A stretch of 64,000 nt of DNA from Panacagrimonas sp. (GTDB taxonomy: Bacteria; Pseudomonadota; Gammaproteobacteria; Nevskiales; Nevskiaceae). Below the pieces are notes generated by a model. It did not search any database and was not told the origin of the DNA. It saw only the letters and a list, made by a program, of their open reading frames with translations. The DNA is taken from the NCBI RefSeq assembly GCF_020697055.1, contig NZ_JAJFBP010000004.1, forward strand, positions 62,001-126,000, given 5' to 3'. Below, in pieces: positions 45,940 to 60,878 of this stretch (positions are counted from its first letter, which is position 1; the number at the start of each line of letters is the position of its first letter). The position numbers were made by a program, and so were the translations under genes.

Positions 45940-46539
45940 TCAGCTCGCGTCCGGTGAAAGATCCTCGTTCACCCAAAAGTGCAGATCGTGTCCGAGGAAT
46001 TCGCGCAGCTTCGATCGGGCGCGAAAGATCCTCGATTTACAGGTGCCGATCGGTTCCGAAAAGATCGCCGAGCACTCCTGGAGCGTGTATTCCTCGACGT
46101 CGTGGAACAGCAGGATGGCGCGCTGATCGGGGTTCAGGCGACGCAGGCCCTCGACCAGGCGCAGCTGCAGCTGCTGATCCGCCGCCACTTTCGGCGGATC
46201 GGCCGAGCGGCGAGGATCGGGGACCGACGCGAAGCGTTCGACGTCGCCGTCGGACAGCGCGGACCAGCCCTGCGGCTGCAAGCGTGCCCGACGCCAACCG
46301 TCGATGTACTCGTTGTAGAGCACGCGCGCCAACCAGACCTCCAATCGCTCGTAGCGTCGGATGGCGTCCCACTGCAGGTAGGACTTCACCAGGACGTCCT
46401 GCAGAAGATCTTCCGCAGCCGCCGCACCGCCGGTGAACCGGTAGGCGAGGTGATGCAGATGTTCGATGTGCGGGGCTAGAACCTTTTCGAATTCGCTCGC
46501 GCAAATTCGGCGGCCCCATCGTCGGAATAGCGCGCTCAT
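45940..46539 (-). CDS. ECF-type RNA polymerase sigma factor
   Basis: A 199-residue sigma-70 family factor of the extracytoplasmic-function type. Region 2 is in LAYRFTGGAAAAEDLLQDVLVKSYLQ, region 4 in LNPDQRAILLFHDVEEYTLQECSAIFSEPIGTCKSRIFRARSKL. Sigma region 4 helix-turn-helix residues are recognisable. No anti-sigma factor gene is next to it; the DDN-like gene follows on the same strand. Its target promoter is unknown. No strong Shine-Dalgarno at the ATG 46539. Confidence 0.9.
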   Translation of the reverse strand: MSALFRRWGRRICASEFEKVLAPHIEHLHHLAYRFTGGAAAAEDLLQDVLVKSYLQWDAIRRYERLEVWLARVLYNEYIDGWRRARLQPQGWSALSDGDVERFASVPDPRRSADPPKVAADQQLQLRLVEGLRRLNPDQRAILLFHDVEEYTLQECSAIFSEPIGTCKSRIFRARSKLREFLGHDLHFWVNEDLSPDAS

Positions 46540-46961
46540 GGAACGTGAAAGAGGCCCGGCTGGCGAGAGGAATCCCTTCCTGAATCACCCTACAGATCCG
46601 CAGGCCGAAATTTCGCGCGCACCGCGCGGCGGACCAGCCGGGCGGTCCAGCGGCGAGGCAGGCCAGGTTCGTCGGCCTGGGGCGACCGTTGAGCGCGTGC
46701 GACGCGAAGGCCGCAGGGGTCGTCGCGAAGCCGACGGCGCGACGCGTCAATGGAATCGCGAGCCCTTGGAAGGCGTGAGGCAATGCCTACCCGGGAATAC
46801 ATCGTTCACCCTTGCGGCGTCAGCGCCATCCCGGGATGCCACCGAAAAGCAGCGCCCGATGCCTCACCGGATGCGGGGTGGACGGCTCGACCTGCGACCG
46901 CTCGACTCGGTCCGTGATCTTGAGACGGCCGGCGGCGACGACCCGTCGGCGCGTCGGGCAA
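46540..46961. other. 422-bp region upstream of the ECF sigma gene, no gene seen
   Basis: Open frames here are compositional and have no ribosome site or recognisable product. The promoter of the sigma gene must lie here, but no ECF-type -35 (GGAAC-like) could be fixed. Confidence 0.45.
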
Positions 46962-47063
46962 CTAGCGACCCTTCTTCTTCTCGGCTTTGGCCGCCTTCTT
47001 CTCGGCCGGCGTCTTCTGTGGCTTCTTCTTCGAGTTCTTCTGGGCGTTCATTCCTTTGGCCAT
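46962..47063 (-). CDS. 33-residue Lys/Ala-rich protein
   Basis: A very short gene: MAKGMNAQKNSKKKPQKTPA followed by EKKAAKAEKKKGR. CGGAG lies 7 nt before the ATG. I recall short proteins beginning MAKG.N.KK..KK across proteobacteria, always Lys-rich, without known function. The high Lys content suggests a nucleic-acid-binding role, but this is inference. Confidence 0.65.
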   Translation of the reverse strand: MAKGMNAQKNSKKKPQKTPAEKKAAKAEKKKGR

Positions 47064-47362
47064 GCGGTACTCCGGCTGTGTGCTTTTGGTCGGCCGCCGG
47101 ATTCTCTTGAAGGCGGCCGCTCGATCTGAAGACGCACCGTACTACGACGCGCCGCCCGACGCAGACCGATGGGTTCCAAAGGGGGCTGCGGCGCGCGCCG
47201 TCATTTGGCAGGCAACCGCACGATGCATTGGTGGGAAAGCACGCCTACCGAACGGGAAAAGACGACCCACCCAACGCTCTCCGCCGTGCGTCTGCGCGCT
47301 GGTCCATTGCGGACCATGACGGTGGAGAGCAGGGCGTCTGCGTAGACGCCCGAGGGAAAAAA
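47064..47362. other. 299-bp intergenic region between the Lys-rich gene and tRNA-Ser
   Basis: Nothing recognisable apart from likely promoter and tRNA 3' processing sequence. Confidence 0.4.
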
Positions 47363-47452
<90 letters not shown>

Positions 47453-47523
47453 GCGGCCCGGGTCTGACGACTCGGCGGCTGTGCTAGCGTCTGCCAGCCA
47501 TGAACCGGACGGCATTCTAGAGG

Positions 47524-48984
47524 ATGCGAGAAGAGGCCGCGAGGATCCCGTGGCTGCGGCTGGCCGGCTGGACGCTGACGCTGGTGACCCTGATGACGAT
47601 GTCGACCTGCTCGCCGCGGGTTTCGATGATCGAACAGGTGCAGGCCCTGGGCATGCTGCGCGTCGCGACCATCAACAGTCCGACCACCTACTACGAGGGC
47701 CCCGCGGGCCCGACCGGCTTCGAGTACGAACTGGCCCAGGGACTGGCTCAGGAACTGGGCGTGGAACTGGCGCTGGTGATCGTCGCCACGCCAGGCGAGG
47801 CGCTGCAGGCGGTACAGACCGGACGGGCGCACATCGCGGCGGCCGGCTTGTCGATCACACCGTTGCGCAGCGTGGCGGTGCAGTTCTCCCGGCCGATCCT
47901 GAGCGTGACGCCACAGCTGGTGTATCGAATGGGCGGGTCGAAGAAACCCGACGGGCCCGCGGAGATCGGCGACGGGCTCGTGGTGGCTCGACACAGCGCC
48001 GGCGCCGAACACCTGGCCCTGCTCAAGCAACGCGTGCCCACGCTCAAGTGGACCGAGACCGAGGATGCCGAGACCGAAGAGCTGTTGCTCAAGGTCGCCA
48101 ACGGCGAGATCGCGTACACGGTTGCGCCGTCCGACGTGGTCGCGATCAACCAGCGCTACTACCCGCAGCTGCGCGTCGCGTTCGACGTCGCCGAGAAGCA
48201 GGACGTCGCGTGGGCGCTCGCTTTGGGCGCGGACGGCACGCTCTTCAACCGCGTGCAGCATTACCTGAGCGGCATCAGCGAGTCCGACCTGGCGCAGCTG
48301 CGCGACCGCTATTTCGGCCACGTCGAGCAGGTCGACTATCTCGGTGCCGTGGCGCTGGCCGAGCACGTCGAAACGCGCCTGCCCAAGTATCGCCCCCTGT
48401 TCGAGAAGGCCGGGCGCAAGTTCGGGATGGACTGGCGTCTGCTCGCCGCGATCGGCTACCAGGAATCGCATTGGGATCCGGCCGCGGTGAGCCCCACCGG
48501 CGTGCGCGGCATCATGCAGCTCACCGCGCAGACGGCGAAGTTCCTGAACGTGGCCAATCGCGAGGACCCGGCGCAGAGCATCCAGGGCGGCGCGCGCTAC
48601 GTGCGGCGGCTGATCGATCTGGTGCCGACCGAAGTCCCCGAGCCCGATCGCACCTGGCTGGCACTGGCGGCCTACAACATGGGCTACGGCCATCTGCTCG
48701 ACGTGCGCGATCTCACCCGAAGGCGCGGCGGCGATCCGTCGCGCTGGGTCGACATCCGCGCCGCGCTACCGCTGCTCACGCAACCGCGCTGGTACCAGAA
48801 GACCAAGCACGGCTATGCCCGCGGCCACGAGGCCGAGACCTACGTCGGCAACGTACGCACCTACTACGACATGCTGGTGTACCTGTTCGGCGATGCGCCG
48901 CAGCAGACGCTCCCGGTAGAGGAGGTCGCGCCGCCCGAGCCCGAGCCCGAGGATCCGCTGAATATCCGGACGCCGGTGCTCTAG
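47524..48984 (+). CDS. mltF: Membrane-bound lytic murein transglycosylase F
   Basis: A 486-residue lytic transglycosylase cleaving peptidoglycan glycan strands with anhydro-MurNAc formation. A hydrophobic N-terminus ends in MSTC, so it may be lipidated and anchored to the outer membrane. Residues about 40-260 form a solute-binding-protein-like domain (MLRVATINSPTTYYEG), as in MltF. The SLT catalytic domain follows: Glu in AIGYQESHWDP, then VSPTGVRGIMQLT and ALAAYNMGYGH. The catalytic Glu is in the ESHWDP motif. It is convergent with def. The ATG at 47524 is close to AGAGG. Confidence 0.9.
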   Translation: MREEAARIPWLRLAGWTLTLVTLMTMSTCSPRVSMIEQVQALGMLRVATINSPTTYYEGPAGPTGFEYELAQGLAQELGVELALVIVATPGEALQAVQTGRAHIAAAGLSITPLRSVAVQFSRPILSVTPQLVYRMGGSKKPDGPAEIGDGLVVARHSAGAEHLALLKQRVPTLKWTETEDAETEELLLKVANGEIAYTVAPSDVVAINQRYYPQLRVAFDVAEKQDVAWALALGADGTLFNRVQHYLSGISESDLAQLRDRYFGHVEQVDYLGAVALAEHVETRLPKYRPLFEKAGRKFGMDWRLLAAIGYQESHWDPAAVSPTGVRGIMQLTAQTAKFLNVANREDPAQSIQGGARYVRRLIDLVPTEVPEPDRTWLALAAYNMGYGHLLDVRDLTRRRGGDPSRWVDIRAALPLLTQPRWYQKTKHGYARGHEAETYVGNVRTYYDMLVYLFGDAPQQTLPVEEVAPPEPEPEDPLNIRTPVL

Positions 48985-49000
48985 GGCGGCGGCTCGCCCT

Positions 49001-49070
49001 GGGGCCCCGGTCCCACGCCCTTCGCACGGCAGGACGTGCCACTGGCACGTCCTGAAACCCCGCGCTCAGT
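49001..49070 (-). repeat. Palindromic repeat element, copy 1 (behind def)
   Basis: Hairpin with arms GGACGTGCC and GGCACGTCC around ACT. The flanks CCCTTCGCACGGCA and TGAAACCCCGCGCTCAG match those of a second copy at 57530-57605. In both copies the GCTCAG end overlaps the stop codon of a minus-strand gene. Confidence 0.7.
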
Positions 49071-49596
49071 CGTCATGGTCTGGCATCCCAGGGAACAACA
49101 CGTCCTGGTAGCCGAAGCGGGTGAAATCCTTGACGCGCATCGGGTACAGGATGCCGTCCAGGTGGTCGCATTCGTGCTGCACCACGCGTGCGTGAAAACC
49201 GCTCACGGTGCGATCGATCGCCTGGCCGCGGGCGTCGACGCCGGTGTAGCGCAGCCAGCGGTAGCGCGGCACCACGCCGCGCAGGCCCGGCACCGACAGG
49301 CAGCCCTCCCAGCCGTCCTCCATCTCGTCGGAGAGCGGCGTTAGCACCGGGTTGACGAGCACGGTCTCGGGGATCGGCGGTGCGTCCGGGTAGCGCGGGC
49401 TGGCGTTGAAGCCGAAGATCACCACGCGCAGGTCCACGCCGATCTGCGGCGCGGCCAGGCCGGCGCCTTCCATCGCTTTCATCGTGTCGAACAGGTCTCC
49501 GACGAGCCCGTGCAGGTCACGCGTGTCGAAGCGGTCGACCTCGCGGGCGCGACGGATCAGACGAGCGTCCCCCATGCGCAGCACGTCGCGGATCAC
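49066..49596 (-). CDS. def: Peptide deformylase
   Basis: Removes the N-formyl group from nascent proteins. All three motifs are present: [19 protein letters not shown] with the metal-binding Cys, and QHECDHLDG with the two His ligands and Glu. The 176 residues are within the usual range. The start is a GTG at 49596 overlapping the stop of the ferredoxin gene, with GGAG 8 nt upstream. No fmt gene is next to it. The repeat palindrome sits exactly at its 3' end. Confidence 0.95.
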   Translation of the reverse strand: MIRDVLRMGDARLIRRAREVDRFDTRDLHGLVGDLFDTMKAMEGAGLAAPQIGVDLRVVIFGFNASPRYPDAPPIPETVLVNPVLTPLSDEMEDGWEGCLSVPGLRGVVPRYRWLRYTGVDARGQAIDRTVSGFHARVVQHECDHLDGILYPMRVKDFTRFGYQDVLFPGMPDHDD

Positions 49597-49940
49597 GGCG
49601 TTTTCTCCGCGGGTGGCGCAGGCGCATCGGGCAGTCGCAGGCGCTCGACGATCTCGCCGCGCACGACGTGGCGATCAATGATCTCGTCGATGTCCGCGGT
49701 GTTGCGATAGGTGTACCAGACGCCCTGCGGATAGATCGCCAGGCAAGGTCCTTCCTCGCAGCGCTCCATGCAGCCGGCCTGGTTGACGCGGACCTGGCCC
49801 GGCGCGTTGAGCCGCAGCTGGGCGATGCGTGCCTTGGCGTGATCGCGGGCCTGCGTCGCACCCTTGTCGTTGCAGCAGGTGCGGGCGCCCGGAGCGCGCT
49901 GGTTGTTGCAGAAGAACAGGTGGTGCCGGTAGTAGCTCAC
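49593..49940 (-). CDS. Thioredoxin-like [2Fe-2S] ferredoxin
   Basis: A 115-residue electron-transfer protein with the thioredoxin-like ferredoxin fold. Cluster ligands are the Cys of [15 protein letters not shown] and the [10 protein letters not shown] pair. The start is a GTG at 49940; no strong Shine-Dalgarno. It overlaps def by 4 nt (GTGA). The redox partner is unknown. Cytoplasmic. Confidence 0.85.
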   Translation of the reverse strand: MSYYRHHLFFCNNQRAPGARTCCNDKGATQARDHAKARIAQLRLNAPGQVRVNQAGCMERCEEGPCLAIYPQGVWYTYRNTADIDEIIDRHVVRGEIVERLRLPDAPAPPAEKTP

Positions 49941-50017
49941 ACGAAGACGAAGAGGGCGCGCATGCCCCGGTATTCTGAGGCAGGCGCGACCGGGCCGCAG
50001 CTATTTGTCCGGTCGGA

Positions 50018-50722
50018 TCAGCTGCCGCCGAACCCGTACGACAGGTTCACCGCCGTGAAGGTGTCGGTCTTCCTGGTGTCTTCGGGCACGTCGGAATTGT
50101 TGCGCAGCGTGAACGACAGCGACGCGAACAGGTTGCCGACGATGCCGAGCTTCAGCTCGCTTATCGCCTCGGTGTACGTGTTGCTCTTGCCGTACTCGAC
50201 CTTGACCGACTGGGCGAACGCGCTGTGGTCGGAGATCTTCCATTGATACTTGCCGCCGGCGCGGGCGATCGCCTCGTTCTCCTTGTCGCCGGTGTCCTGC
50301 TCCTCGGTCTGGCGCGCACCGGCGCCGATCTCGGCATCGAGCGTGTGGACCGGTCCCATCAGCAGATGCCGGCCGTAGCCCACCGTCTCTGCCGTGCGCT
50401 CGCGTGTCCCGCCGAACAGGTCCTTCTCCCAGTCGACCGCACCGAATAGGTAGTCGCGATCGTTGATGTGCCAGTCCAGCTTGTCGCCGACGGTGTAGCG
50501 CTCGGCGGTGCGGCCGTCCTCGTCGCCCTGGTTGATCGCGGTGGCACTGAAGGCGTTCTTCCACGGCGCCTGTTTCCAGTCGAGCAGGAATTTTCCGTTG
50601 AAGGATTCGCTCTCGGAATTGCCGCTGGTGGTCAGCAGGCCGGCACCGGCTTCGCCTTTCCATTCGGCGTGGGCAAGGGACGGGGACAGCAGCAACGCGG
50701 CCAGGATGCCGGTTCGGAGCAT
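50018..50722 (-). CDS. DUF481 outer-membrane protein
   Basis: A 234-residue exported protein. A signal peptide (LRTGILAALLLSPSLAHAEW) precedes a beta-barrel-like sequence with alternating hydrophobic/polar residues, the DUF481 family of 'salt-induced outer membrane' proteins. It ends in NLSYGFGGS, where the last strand lacks a terminal aromatic residue. The ATG at 50722 has GGAG 9 nt upstream; the upstream ATG at 50737 has none. Function is unknown. It is divergent from the glcF-like gene. Confidence 0.85.
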   Translation of the reverse strand: MLRTGILAALLLSPSLAHAEWKGEAGAGLLTTSGNSESESFNGKFLLDWKQAPWKNAFSATAINQGDEDGRTAERYTVGDKLDWHINDRDYLFGAVDWEKDLFGGTRERTAETVGYGRHLLMGPVHTLDAEIGAGARQTEEQDTGDKENEAIARAGGKYQWKISDHSAFAQSVKVEYGKSNTYTEAISELKLGIVGNLFASLSFTLRNNSDVPEDTRKTDTFTAVNLSYGFGGS

Positions 50723-51961
50723 CAGAGGGTTCTCCATTTGGGTTTGGGAAATCCGCGAACATACGCGCCATGTCCGCGGCGCCCGAGCCCCAGCAATTGA
50801 CGAGCCTGATCGCCGACGCGGATCTCTGCGTGAAGTGCGCGATCTGCCTTCCGCACTGCCCGACGTATCGCCTTTGGCGTCACGAGGGCGACTCCCCGCG
50901 CGGGCGCATCGCGCTGATCCAGGGGCTGGCGTCGGGACTGGTGGTGACCGACGCGCGACTCGAAGCGCATCTCGACGGCTGCGTCTCCTGCCGGCGCTGC
51001 GACGATGTCTGCCCCGCGCGCGTGGCGTACTCGCGCGTGCTGGACGGCGGACGTGCGCTGCTCGCTCGCCAGCGACCCGGGCGGACGCGAACGGCGCGCG
51101 GCCTGGCCGCGGTGCTGGTCTCCGGCAAAGGCCGCGCGCTGCTGCGGATCGCCTGGACGCTGTATCGGCGCTCGGGCCTGCAGTGGCTGCTGCGTCGCAC
51201 CGGATGGCTCGGACGCGGCCGGCTCGCGCGTCTCGAATCGTTCGTGCCGGAACGCGTTTGGTCGTTCGAAGTGCCTTTGCCGCGCGAAGTGCCCGCCGCG
51301 CACGCCACCCCGATCGCGGTCTTCCGCGGCTGCGCCACCGACCTGTTCGAGCGCGACGCGATCGCCGCGACCGAAAGCCTGCTGTCCGCCGCGGGTTACG
51401 CAGTGCGCCCGGTGGTGCGGCAGGGCTGCTGCGGCGCGCTGCACCAGCACGCGGGAATGATCGATGACGCGCGCGCGCTGGCGCAGCGAAATCTCGCGGC
51501 TTTCGGCGATCTGCGCATCGCCACGCTCACCAGCGGCTGCGCCGCGACGCTGCGCGACTATCCGCAGCTGGTGCCCGGCGCCGATGGCGACATGCAGGCG
51601 CGGGTGCGCGAGTTCAGCGACTGGCTGCTGCAGGCCCAAGCACGGCCGCTGGCATTCGAGCCGTTGCAGCGCCCGCTGCGCGCGGCCCTGCACGTGCCGT
51701 GCACGGCGGCGAGCACGATGAAATCGGAAGGATCGCTGCGCGCGTTGCTGGCGCGCGTGCCGGGGCTCGAGATCGTCGACATCGACGCGGGGCTGGGCTG
51801 CTGCGGCGCGGCCGGCAGCCACTTCATCACGCATCCGGAACAGGCCGACCGGATGCTCGCGCCCAAGCTGGATTCGATCGCGCGGCTGGCCCCGGACGTC
51901 GTGTTCAGCGCCAACGTCGGATGCTCACTGCACCTGGCCGCGGGAATGCGGCGCGCCGGGC

Positions 51962-55386
<3,425 letters not shown>

Positions 55387-55407
55387 TCATCGGCTAAGGT
55401 TCCTGCG

Positions 55408-56889
55408 ATGAAATTTGACCTCGCCGCCTGGGGCGCCGAACTGACGCCGGATCGCCCCGCGATCTGGTTCAACGGCCGCTGGTACAGCTACCGGGACCTC
55501 AACGAGCGCGCCACGCGCCTGGCCAACTGGCTGGCCGCGTCGGGCATCGGCTATGGCGCACGCGTGGGCCTGCTGGCCGGCAACCACCTGGCGCATTTCG
55601 ACCTGATGTTCGCGGCGCCCAAGCTGGGGTTCGTGTTCGTGCCGTTCGACATCTACCACCTGCCGTCCGACATCCGCGTGCAGGCCGAGCGCGTGGGATG
55701 CGACCTGCTGGTCTACGACACGCGTTTCGGGGACGTCGCCGCCAAGGCCTTCGCTTGTCCGCGCGCGACGCTCGAGCAGTACCGCGCTTGGCTGGGACAT
55801 TCGAGCCGGGTGTATCCGGAGCCGCCGGTGCTCTCGCCCGAAAGCATCCAGATGATCCTGTTCACCGACGGCGAGGACGGCGTCTCGCACCCGGCGCTGA
55901 TCCCCTATCGCCAGGTCCTGTCCAACGCGCAGAGCACGGCGATGGTCTGGGAGCTGGGGCCCGAGGATTGCGCGATCCAGGCCACGCCCTGCTTCCAGGC
56001 CTCGGTCCACGTGCTGGCGGTGCCGCTGCTCGCCGTCGGCGGACGCGTGGTGCTGATGAACGCCTTCGACGCCGGCGAGTTCCTGCGCCTGGCGCAGCGG
56101 CTGGAGGCGACGGCGATGTTCCTGCAGCCCGACATGTATCGGCGCCTGATCGACGACGCGGAATTCGCCGGCGCCGACCTGCAGCGCGTTCGATGGGCGA
56201 TCTGCCTGGGCGTGTCGTGCCCCGAATCCGTGGCGCGGGCGCTGCGTGAGCGCGGCGTGCCGTTCAAACGCGGCTATGGCACCACCGAGGTGGGCGTGAA
56301 CTGCTTCGAGATCGGCGTCGAGGAAGCGGCCGACCATCCCGAGTCGGTCGGCCGGCCCATGCCGCACCTGGACGTGGAGATCCGGCGCGCCGACGGATCG
56401 GCCTGCGGAGTCGACGAAGTCGGCGAGCTGACGTTCGCGGGGCAGGGCGTGTGCGCGGGCTATCTCGATCCGGGGCAGGCGTGGCCTGCGGTGTATCGCG
56501 ACGGCTGGTACTGGAGCGGCGACATGGCACAGCGTGACGCCGACGGCCGCCATTTCCTGCGCGGTCGGCGCGACGAAGGCTACGTGTCCGACGGCAAGCA
56601 GGTGTATCCGGCGCAGGTCGAGCACGTGATGGAGCAGTGCTTCGGCGTCGCCGAGTGCATGGTCATCGGCATCCCCGGCGCCCGCGCCGACGCAACCGGA
56701 CTGGCCGCGGTGGTCGTGCGTCCCGGCATGATCACCGGCGCCGAACTGCTGCGCCGCGAGCTGCGCGGAAAACTGCCGGCGTATGCCGTGCCCTCGGTGA
56801 TCCTGTTCGTCGACGAGCTGCCGCGCACGCCGCAGGGCGCGCCCGATCGCATCGCGCTGCGACGCATGCTCGAGGCCCAGGACGCCTGA
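55408..56889 (+). CDS. Adenylate-forming-fold (ANL) protein lacking P-loop and catalytic lysine
   Basis: A 493-residue member of the acyl-CoA synthetase/benzoate-CoA ligase fold. The scaffold is intact: FNGRWYSYRDLNERATRLAN, GLLAGNHLAHFDLMFAAPKL, the GYGTTEVGVN block and the YWSGDMAQRDADG motif. Two key motifs are altered. The usual TSGTTGxPKG P-loop reads FTDGEDGVSHPALIP, losing its Ser/Thr/Lys. The TPxGK end reads TPQGAPDRIALRR, losing the catalytic lysine. It may be a non-adenylating homologue or a pseudoenzyme. Start ATG 55408 has no strong ribosome site. A hairpin separates it from the next gene. Confidence 0.75.
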   Translation: MKFDLAAWGAELTPDRPAIWFNGRWYSYRDLNERATRLANWLAASGIGYGARVGLLAGNHLAHFDLMFAAPKLGFVFVPFDIYHLPSDIRVQAERVGCDLLVYDTRFGDVAAKAFACPRATLEQYRAWLGHSSRVYPEPPVLSPESIQMILFTDGEDGVSHPALIPYRQVLSNAQSTAMVWELGPEDCAIQATPCFQASVHVLAVPLLAVGGRVVLMNAFDAGEFLRLAQRLEATAMFLQPDMYRRLIDDAEFAGADLQRVRWAICLGVSCPESVARALRERGVPFKRGYGTTEVGVNCFEIGVEEAADHPESVGRPMPHLDVEIRRADGSACGVDEVGELTFAGQGVCAGYLDPGQAWPAVYRDGWYWSGDMAQRDADGRHFLRGRRDEGYVSDGKQVYPAQVEHVMEQCFGVAECMVIGIPGARADATGLAAVVVRPGMITGAELLRRELRGKLPAYAVPSVILFVDELPRTPQGAPDRIALRRMLEAQDA

Positions 56890-56901
56890 GACCGAAAACG
56901 G

Positions 56902-56928
56902 GAACGGCCCGCTCGAGGCGGGCCGTTC
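56902..56928. terminator. Hairpin between convergent genes, terminator-like
   Basis: An 11-bp perfect stem (GAACGGCCCGC / GCGGGCCGTTC) with a 5-nt loop. No T run. It could serve both strands. Confidence 0.6.
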
Positions 56929-56946
56929 GATACGCGTCACGCCGAT

Positions 56947-57447
56947 TCAGCGGCGGTCATCGTGGCGGTTGCGGAAGCGTTCCTGCCAGTTGCGTCCGTC
57001 GCCTTGGCCGCGATGGTCGCGGCCACCGCGATAGTCGTGTCCACCGCCGCGATGATCGTGCCGGCCCCGATCGTTCCAGCGCTGGCCGTTTCCGCGCCAG
57101 TCGTGGCCATGGCCGCGCCAGTGCTGATGGCCCCCCCGGTCCCAGTGCCGACGATGGTCGTGGTGGTAATGGTGGTGATGGTCGTGCCGATCGTAGTACC
57201 GATACGACGGACGCCCCGAGTAGGAGCGATAGCGCGGTCCGTAGTCGTGGTAGTGATAGACCGGACGCGGCGCGTAGTACTCGTGGACGTGGTAGCTCGA
57301 CGCGTAGTCGTCGTAGTAGTAGCCGCCGAGCGGGATGCCGAGCCCGATGCTGACGTCGACGTCAGCCGACGCGGTGCCGGCGACACTCGCCAGACCCACC
57401 AGCAAGGCGCCCGCCAGCCATCTCTTCGTTCGATTCATCGCAGCCAT
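56947..57447 (-). CDS. His/Tyr/Arg-rich secreted protein
   Basis: A 166-residue exported protein. A signal peptide (WLAGALLVGLASVAGTASA) is followed by a short mature region and then a long tail of His, Tyr, Arg, Gly and Asp (e.g. YDRHDHHHHYHHDHRRHWDR). The composition suggests metal binding or envelope association; no family is named. AGGAG lies 7 nt before the ATG at 57447; ATG 57438 is less likely. It converges on the ANL gene. Confidence 0.75.
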   Translation of the reverse strand: MAAMNRTKRWLAGALLVGLASVAGTASADVDVSIGLGIPLGGYYYDDYASSYHVHEYYAPRPVYHYHDYGPRYRSYSGRPSYRYYDRHDHHHHYHHDHRRHWDRGGHQHWRGHGHDWRGNGQRWNDRGRHDHRGGGHDYRGGRDHRGQGDGRNWQERFRNRHDDRR

Positions 57448-57529
57448 GTGCCTTCTCCTGCCTTGTGAGGCGGATCGTGGCGTCGGTGCAATGAACCGGT
57501 TCTTAACTGAACTGAACGATGGTGGCGGG

Positions 57530-57601
57530 GCTCGCTCGGGGCCCCAGCCCCGAGCCTTCGCCGGGCAAGGCGTGCCACTGGCACGCCTTGAAACCCCCGG
57601 C

Positions 57602-57605
<4 letters not shown>
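57530..57605 (-). repeat. Palindromic repeat element, copy 2 (behind typA)
   Basis: Hairpin arms AAGGCGTGCC and GGCACGCCTT around ACT, with flanks GCCTTCGCCGGGC and GAAACCCCCGGCTCAG matching copy 1 at 49001-49070. The end again overlaps the stop codon of the minus-strand gene. Confidence 0.7.
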
Positions 57606-59449
<1,844 letters not shown>

Positions 59450-59647
59450 ACGGGCCTGGACAAAAGGTCGCGGAGTTTACGCGGCCCCACGTGAAACTTC
59501 ACGGTGAATCGCTTTCGAGACGCGTCCGATGGCCGGGTCCCGGGCGGTTTCAAAGGTCCACTCCTCGAAGCTTTTCAGCGTGTTCTCGCGCCAGGCGGTG
59601 CGGATTGCCATCCGCGTGGCAGGGCTCCGATCGACGGAAGGCGCCGT

Positions 59648-60475
59648 TCAGGCCGGTGACGCGGTCGCCCCGATCTGCCGCAGCAGGCTGGCGAGGCGCC
59701 CGGCCCAGGTCGTCTGTCCGCTTTCGTCGGCGATCAGGTCCTGGCGGATCTGGATGCCGACGTGCGCGATGCCGCGCGCGGCCCCGTGGACCGCGAGCGT
59801 CTGGTCCCGCTCGTTGTCCAGCGCGAAGGGTTCGTTGTCCCCGACCAGCAGACGCTCGTCGCGACGCAGCCCCGCAAGCAGCGCCTTGGCCGTGACGGTG
59901 TCGGTGCGGTGCATGACGCCGATGTGCCACGGGCGTGCGATGCCGCGATAGGCCGGGGTGAAGCTGTGCAGCCCGACCAGGATCAGCGGGCGACCGGCAG
60001 TGCGGCGCGCTCGTACCAGCGCGTCGAGCGCCGCGTGATATGGATCGAACACCGCGGTGCGGCGTGCCTCGACCTGTTCCGGCGTGAGGTCGAGATTGCC
60101 TTCGACCTGGCCCCATTCGCTGCGCTCGGTGATCGACTCCTTCGAACCGGGCGCGCGATTGCAGTCGATCACCAGGCGCGAATAGCTCTGCAGGACCAGC
60201 GCGGCTTCCAGGCGCTGTGCCAGGCGCGTGGCCAGGCCTTCCACGCCGACGTCCCATGCGACGTGGCTTTCGAGTTCGGTGTCGGTCAGGCCCAGGCTGC
60301 CGAGCGCCCGCGGGATGCGGCGTCCCGCGTGGTCGCAGGCGATCACGATGGGCGAGCCGCCCTCTTCGTGGCGCAGCTGCACGGCTGCGGGCTCGTCCCG
60401 CTCGAGCAACCCGGATGCAACGTTCGGTGCGCCGGCAGGACGATTCGCGGCGCGTGACGGTCTGGAGGAGGGCAC
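59648..60475 (-). CDS. N-formylglutamate amidohydrolase family protein
   Basis: A 275-residue hydrolase that in the histidine-degradation pathway releases formate and glutamate from N-formylglutamate. SPIVIACDHAGRRIPRALGS, VEGLATRLAQRLEA and SRLVIDCNRAPGS are family blocks with the metal-binding residues. No hut genes are nearby, so the natural substrate may differ. A GTG start at 60475 has GGGAG 8 nt upstream. It follows the small gene at 60480 by 4 nt. Confidence 0.85.
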   Translation of the reverse strand: MPSSRPSRAANRPAGAPNVASGLLERDEPAAVQLRHEEGGSPIVIACDHAGRRIPRALGSLGLTDTELESHVAWDVGVEGLATRLAQRLEAALVLQSYSRLVIDCNRAPGSKESITERSEWGQVEGNLDLTPEQVEARRTAVFDPYHAALDALVRARRTAGRPLILVGLHSFTPAYRGIARPWHIGVMHRTDTVTAKALLAGLRRDERLLVGDNEPFALDNERDQTLAVHGAARGIAHVGIQIRQDLIADESGQTTWAGRLASLLRQIGATASPA

Positions 60476-60479
60476 GGAC

Positions 60480-60878
60480 TCAGCTCCCGGTCTTGGCAGT
60501 GGCGCCAGGCGCAGGCGGACGCTTGGTGGCTTCCACGCTCTCGTTGATGTTGTGCGGCACCGACCACTGGTCCATTTCCATGCCGGCCTGCTTGAGGCCC
60601 GTGATGAGCAGCCGCAGCGCCGGCCGGTTGCCACGCGTGGCGATGCCGCCGCCACTGCGCGCGAGCAGGTTTTCGAAGCGATCGACGAACGCCGCCCGGT
60701 CCCGATTGGCGTTGCCGATCGACAGGCGTGCGCGGGCCCAGCTCTCGACGCGCTTGTAGTCGACCGAATTGGTGGCAAACGTCGATGCGGGAAATTTCAC
60801 GACCACGGTGTCGCCGTGGCGGGAGGTCGTTCCGCCGCCACTGAAGGCGCTGACGAGCAGGGATTGGGGTGTGGACAC
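60480..60878 (-). CDS. Hypothetical protein of 132 residues
   Basis: A soluble protein, start GTG 60878 (MSTPQSLLVSAFSGGGTTSR), with a beta-rich front half (HGDTVVVKFPASTF) and a helical middle (FVDRFENLLARSG). No family recognised. It is 4 nt upstream of the N-formylglutamate amidohydrolase gene, so the two share a transcript. Weak ribosome site (GGAAG). Confidence 0.55.
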   Translation of the reverse strand: MSTPQSLLVSAFSGGGTTSRHGDTVVVKFPASTFATNSVDYKRVESWARARLSIGNANRDRAAFVDRFENLLARSGGGIATRGNRPALRLLITGLKQAGMEMDQWSVPHNINESVEATKRPPAPGATAKTGS

